This document shows, one piece after another, positions 62,772 through 64,000 of a stretch of DNA of 64,000 nt. The position numbers and the translations under genes are program-made. The notes beneath the pieces were generated by a model, which saw only the letters and a list, made by a program, of their open reading frames with translations, had not been told where the DNA came from and made no database searches. Each line of letters begins with the position of its first letter. The first letter of the stretch is position 1. This stretch comes from Brachypodium distachyon (lineage: Eukaryota > Streptophyta > Magnoliopsida > Poales > Poaceae): positions 56,062,914-56,126,913 of the forward strand of contig NC_016132.3 of assembly GCF_000005505.3 (NCBI RefSeq), written 5' to 3'.

Positions 62772-64000
62772 CTTTATTCCCTCCAGCCTCCAGGTTGGGC
62801 TTTGTTAGCACACTGGGCTGAGTTTTGTGGCCGAAGTAGCGAATCAAACTTATCCAAAAATGGGCTGGCACTTTTTTTTCTTTTTTTTCAAAGTAATCTA
62901 CCGCTCGCCTAAAAAGTGTTTGGGAACCGATCGTTGGGGTGGGAGGTCCACCGAAGCGTGCGCCCCCCTCCACCCTCTGAGGAATCGTTCCCCACTAACT
63001 TTAAGTTTTGGGCCTTATCCTTTTGACCCAGTTGGGCCATCTTGTCTACCCCTTGTACATACTGTTGAGATCAGAAATTAATAATGAGCTCATGTTTCTT
63101 TCTGCTCCCAGGTGTTCATCTACTTTACCGTGCTTCGTGATTGTGTGTGTGATCGACTACTTCAACTACGATCTTGGTGTGCAATCTCGGGACCGGCCAG
63201 CTGGCAGGAGTTGCACAACACGTTATCAGCACGAGCCTCTGCCCCGAGCCTTCATCCATCCTCCTCCAAGTAGGCTCTCGACATAAATCACGGAGGTATT
63301 GGATCCGAAATTTTATTACAAAAATGGATTCCTCTTTGTGTTACGATTTCGTTTTTGCGATTAGATTATTTTTCGGATATTTCTACCCACGGTATGGATT
63401 TTCCTCGCGAGATGTTGCCGACCAAGTCGCCGGCCAATGCCGATCATCGTCGTTGCACGAGGGACTTGTTGACCCTCACCATGGGGAGACGGTGTCGCAC
63501 TCCCGTGCTTCACCGCCAGCCACCGCAGGCTTCAAGCCGCGAGCCACCCCAAGCCACTGTCGTGCCGCCGCCACCTCAGGAGCGCGCGGGCACGGGCTGC
63601 CGCTGACATCGCTGCCGTGCCAGCGAGCCGCCCTGGACGCATGAGCGCGCACCGCCGCTGTAGGGCAGGCCGCCGCCGCGTGCGCGCACGCCATCGTCTT
63701 GTGCGCGCCGCGGGTGCCGCCGCTGTCCCCTGCAGGGCGCGAGGGTGCCGCCGCCGCCGGCCGCCCCTGGCTGCCGTGGTCCCAGGCGCGGCGCGCGCGG
63801 GCAGCCGCGGTCGCCTGCTGCGAGGGGCGTCGCCTTGCAGTGCGCGTGGGCGCCGCCGCCGCCTGCTGCCCCTGCCGCCAACAGCCGCCGCCCAGAGGGG
63901 AAACCCTAGGGGCTGGCGCGGCGGGCCCCACTGGGCCGCGAGGGATGGGCCGGCAAGCCGGCTTCTGGGCTGAAAAAAGAGAGGGGGAAATGGGCTGGCA
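62772..64000. other. Right-end region, no gene recognised, increasingly GC-rich
   Basis: The PPR upstream region comes first. From about 63400 the sequence is strongly GC-rich with CCGCCG-type low complexity and open frames on both strands. None shows a domain, and a repeated GGGCTGG/GGGCTTCTGGGCTG phrase ends the window. It could be the 5' part of a retroelement or a host gene cut by the window edge. Confidence 0.5.
63181..63250 (+). mobile_element. Possible LTR end and primer-binding site of a Copia-type element
   Basis: GTTGCACAACACGTTATCAG then CACGAGCC resembles the junction between a 5' LTR and an initiator-Met-tRNA-type primer-binding site in plant Copia elements. A short open frame with ATG at 63324 follows. 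No gag or integrase motif and no second LTR lies in the window. Confidence 0.3.

Noticed and set aside
63476..63973. Ala/Arg-rich frames at the right end as real proteins
   Set aside because: Low-complexity CCGCCG translation on both strands, with no domain or start context.

Overview
The window is nuclear DNA from a grass, most likely a pooid with a compact genome. Every recognisable gene is eukaryotic, with GT-AG (and a few GC-AG) introns. GC-rich first exons alternate with AT-rich introns and spacers, and short grass-type MITEs (Stowaway ends CTCCCTCCG...CGGAGGGAG at TA sites) are scattered through introns and spacers. Eleven genes in 64 kb is far denser than typical wheat or barley DNA. 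The VP1 protein is clearly VP1 but differs from the wheat protein as I remember it, so a Brachypodium-like genome is my best guess; this is inference. As I recall, helicase, ribophorin II, TAP-like ABC transporter and VP1 lie in this order on rice chromosome 1, so the block is probably part of the rice 1 / Triticeae group 3 syntenic segment.

Layout. 1-2208 (-): 5' part of a DEAD-box RNA helicase gene running off the window. 2209-9064: spacer with LINE and LTR-retrotransposon remnants, a hAT-type MITE, a Stowaway and a Harbinger-like MITE. 9065-15224 (+): ribophorin II, an oligosaccharyltransferase subunit, 19 exons. 16383-21042 (-): chloroplast half-size ABC transporter of the ABCB26/TAP1 type, 18 exons. 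21043-26662: gene-free spacer. 26663-30221 (-): VP1/ABI3 seed transcription factor, 6 exons. 30222-33840: divergent spacer. 33841-39930 (+): BLISTER-like coiled-coil protein, 13 exons. 40749-45532 (-): DUF185/NDUFAF7-like methyltransferase, 13 exons. 45986-47304: decayed hAT transposase with a MITE inserted in it. 48311-48997 (+): single-exon degenerate type-I MADS-like gene with a suspicious in-frame TGA. 48998-51573: spacer with a 46-bp minisatellite. 51574-55558 (+): SNAPC3/SRD2 snRNA-gene transcription factor, 11 exons. 56157-58153 (+): chloroplast DUF2358 protein, 5 exons. 59620-60465 (+): chloroplast thioredoxin f, 3 exons. 61140-62735 (-): intronless E-class PPR protein. 62772-64000: no gene recognised, GC-rich end.

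Exon models were built by hand from splice signals, reading phase and remembered family sequences. In all ten complete multi-exon or single-exon models the coding length is a multiple of three. The genes are independently transcribed housekeeping, organelle and seed-regulation genes and do not form a pathway. I found no prokaryotic-style system, CRISPR array, tRNA or rRNA gene. The most unusual items are the in-frame stop in the MADS-like gene, GC-AG introns (one with a competing GT donor 6 nt away), a foreign coding fragment in a ribophorin intron, and a one-residue deletion in the VP1 B3 domain.
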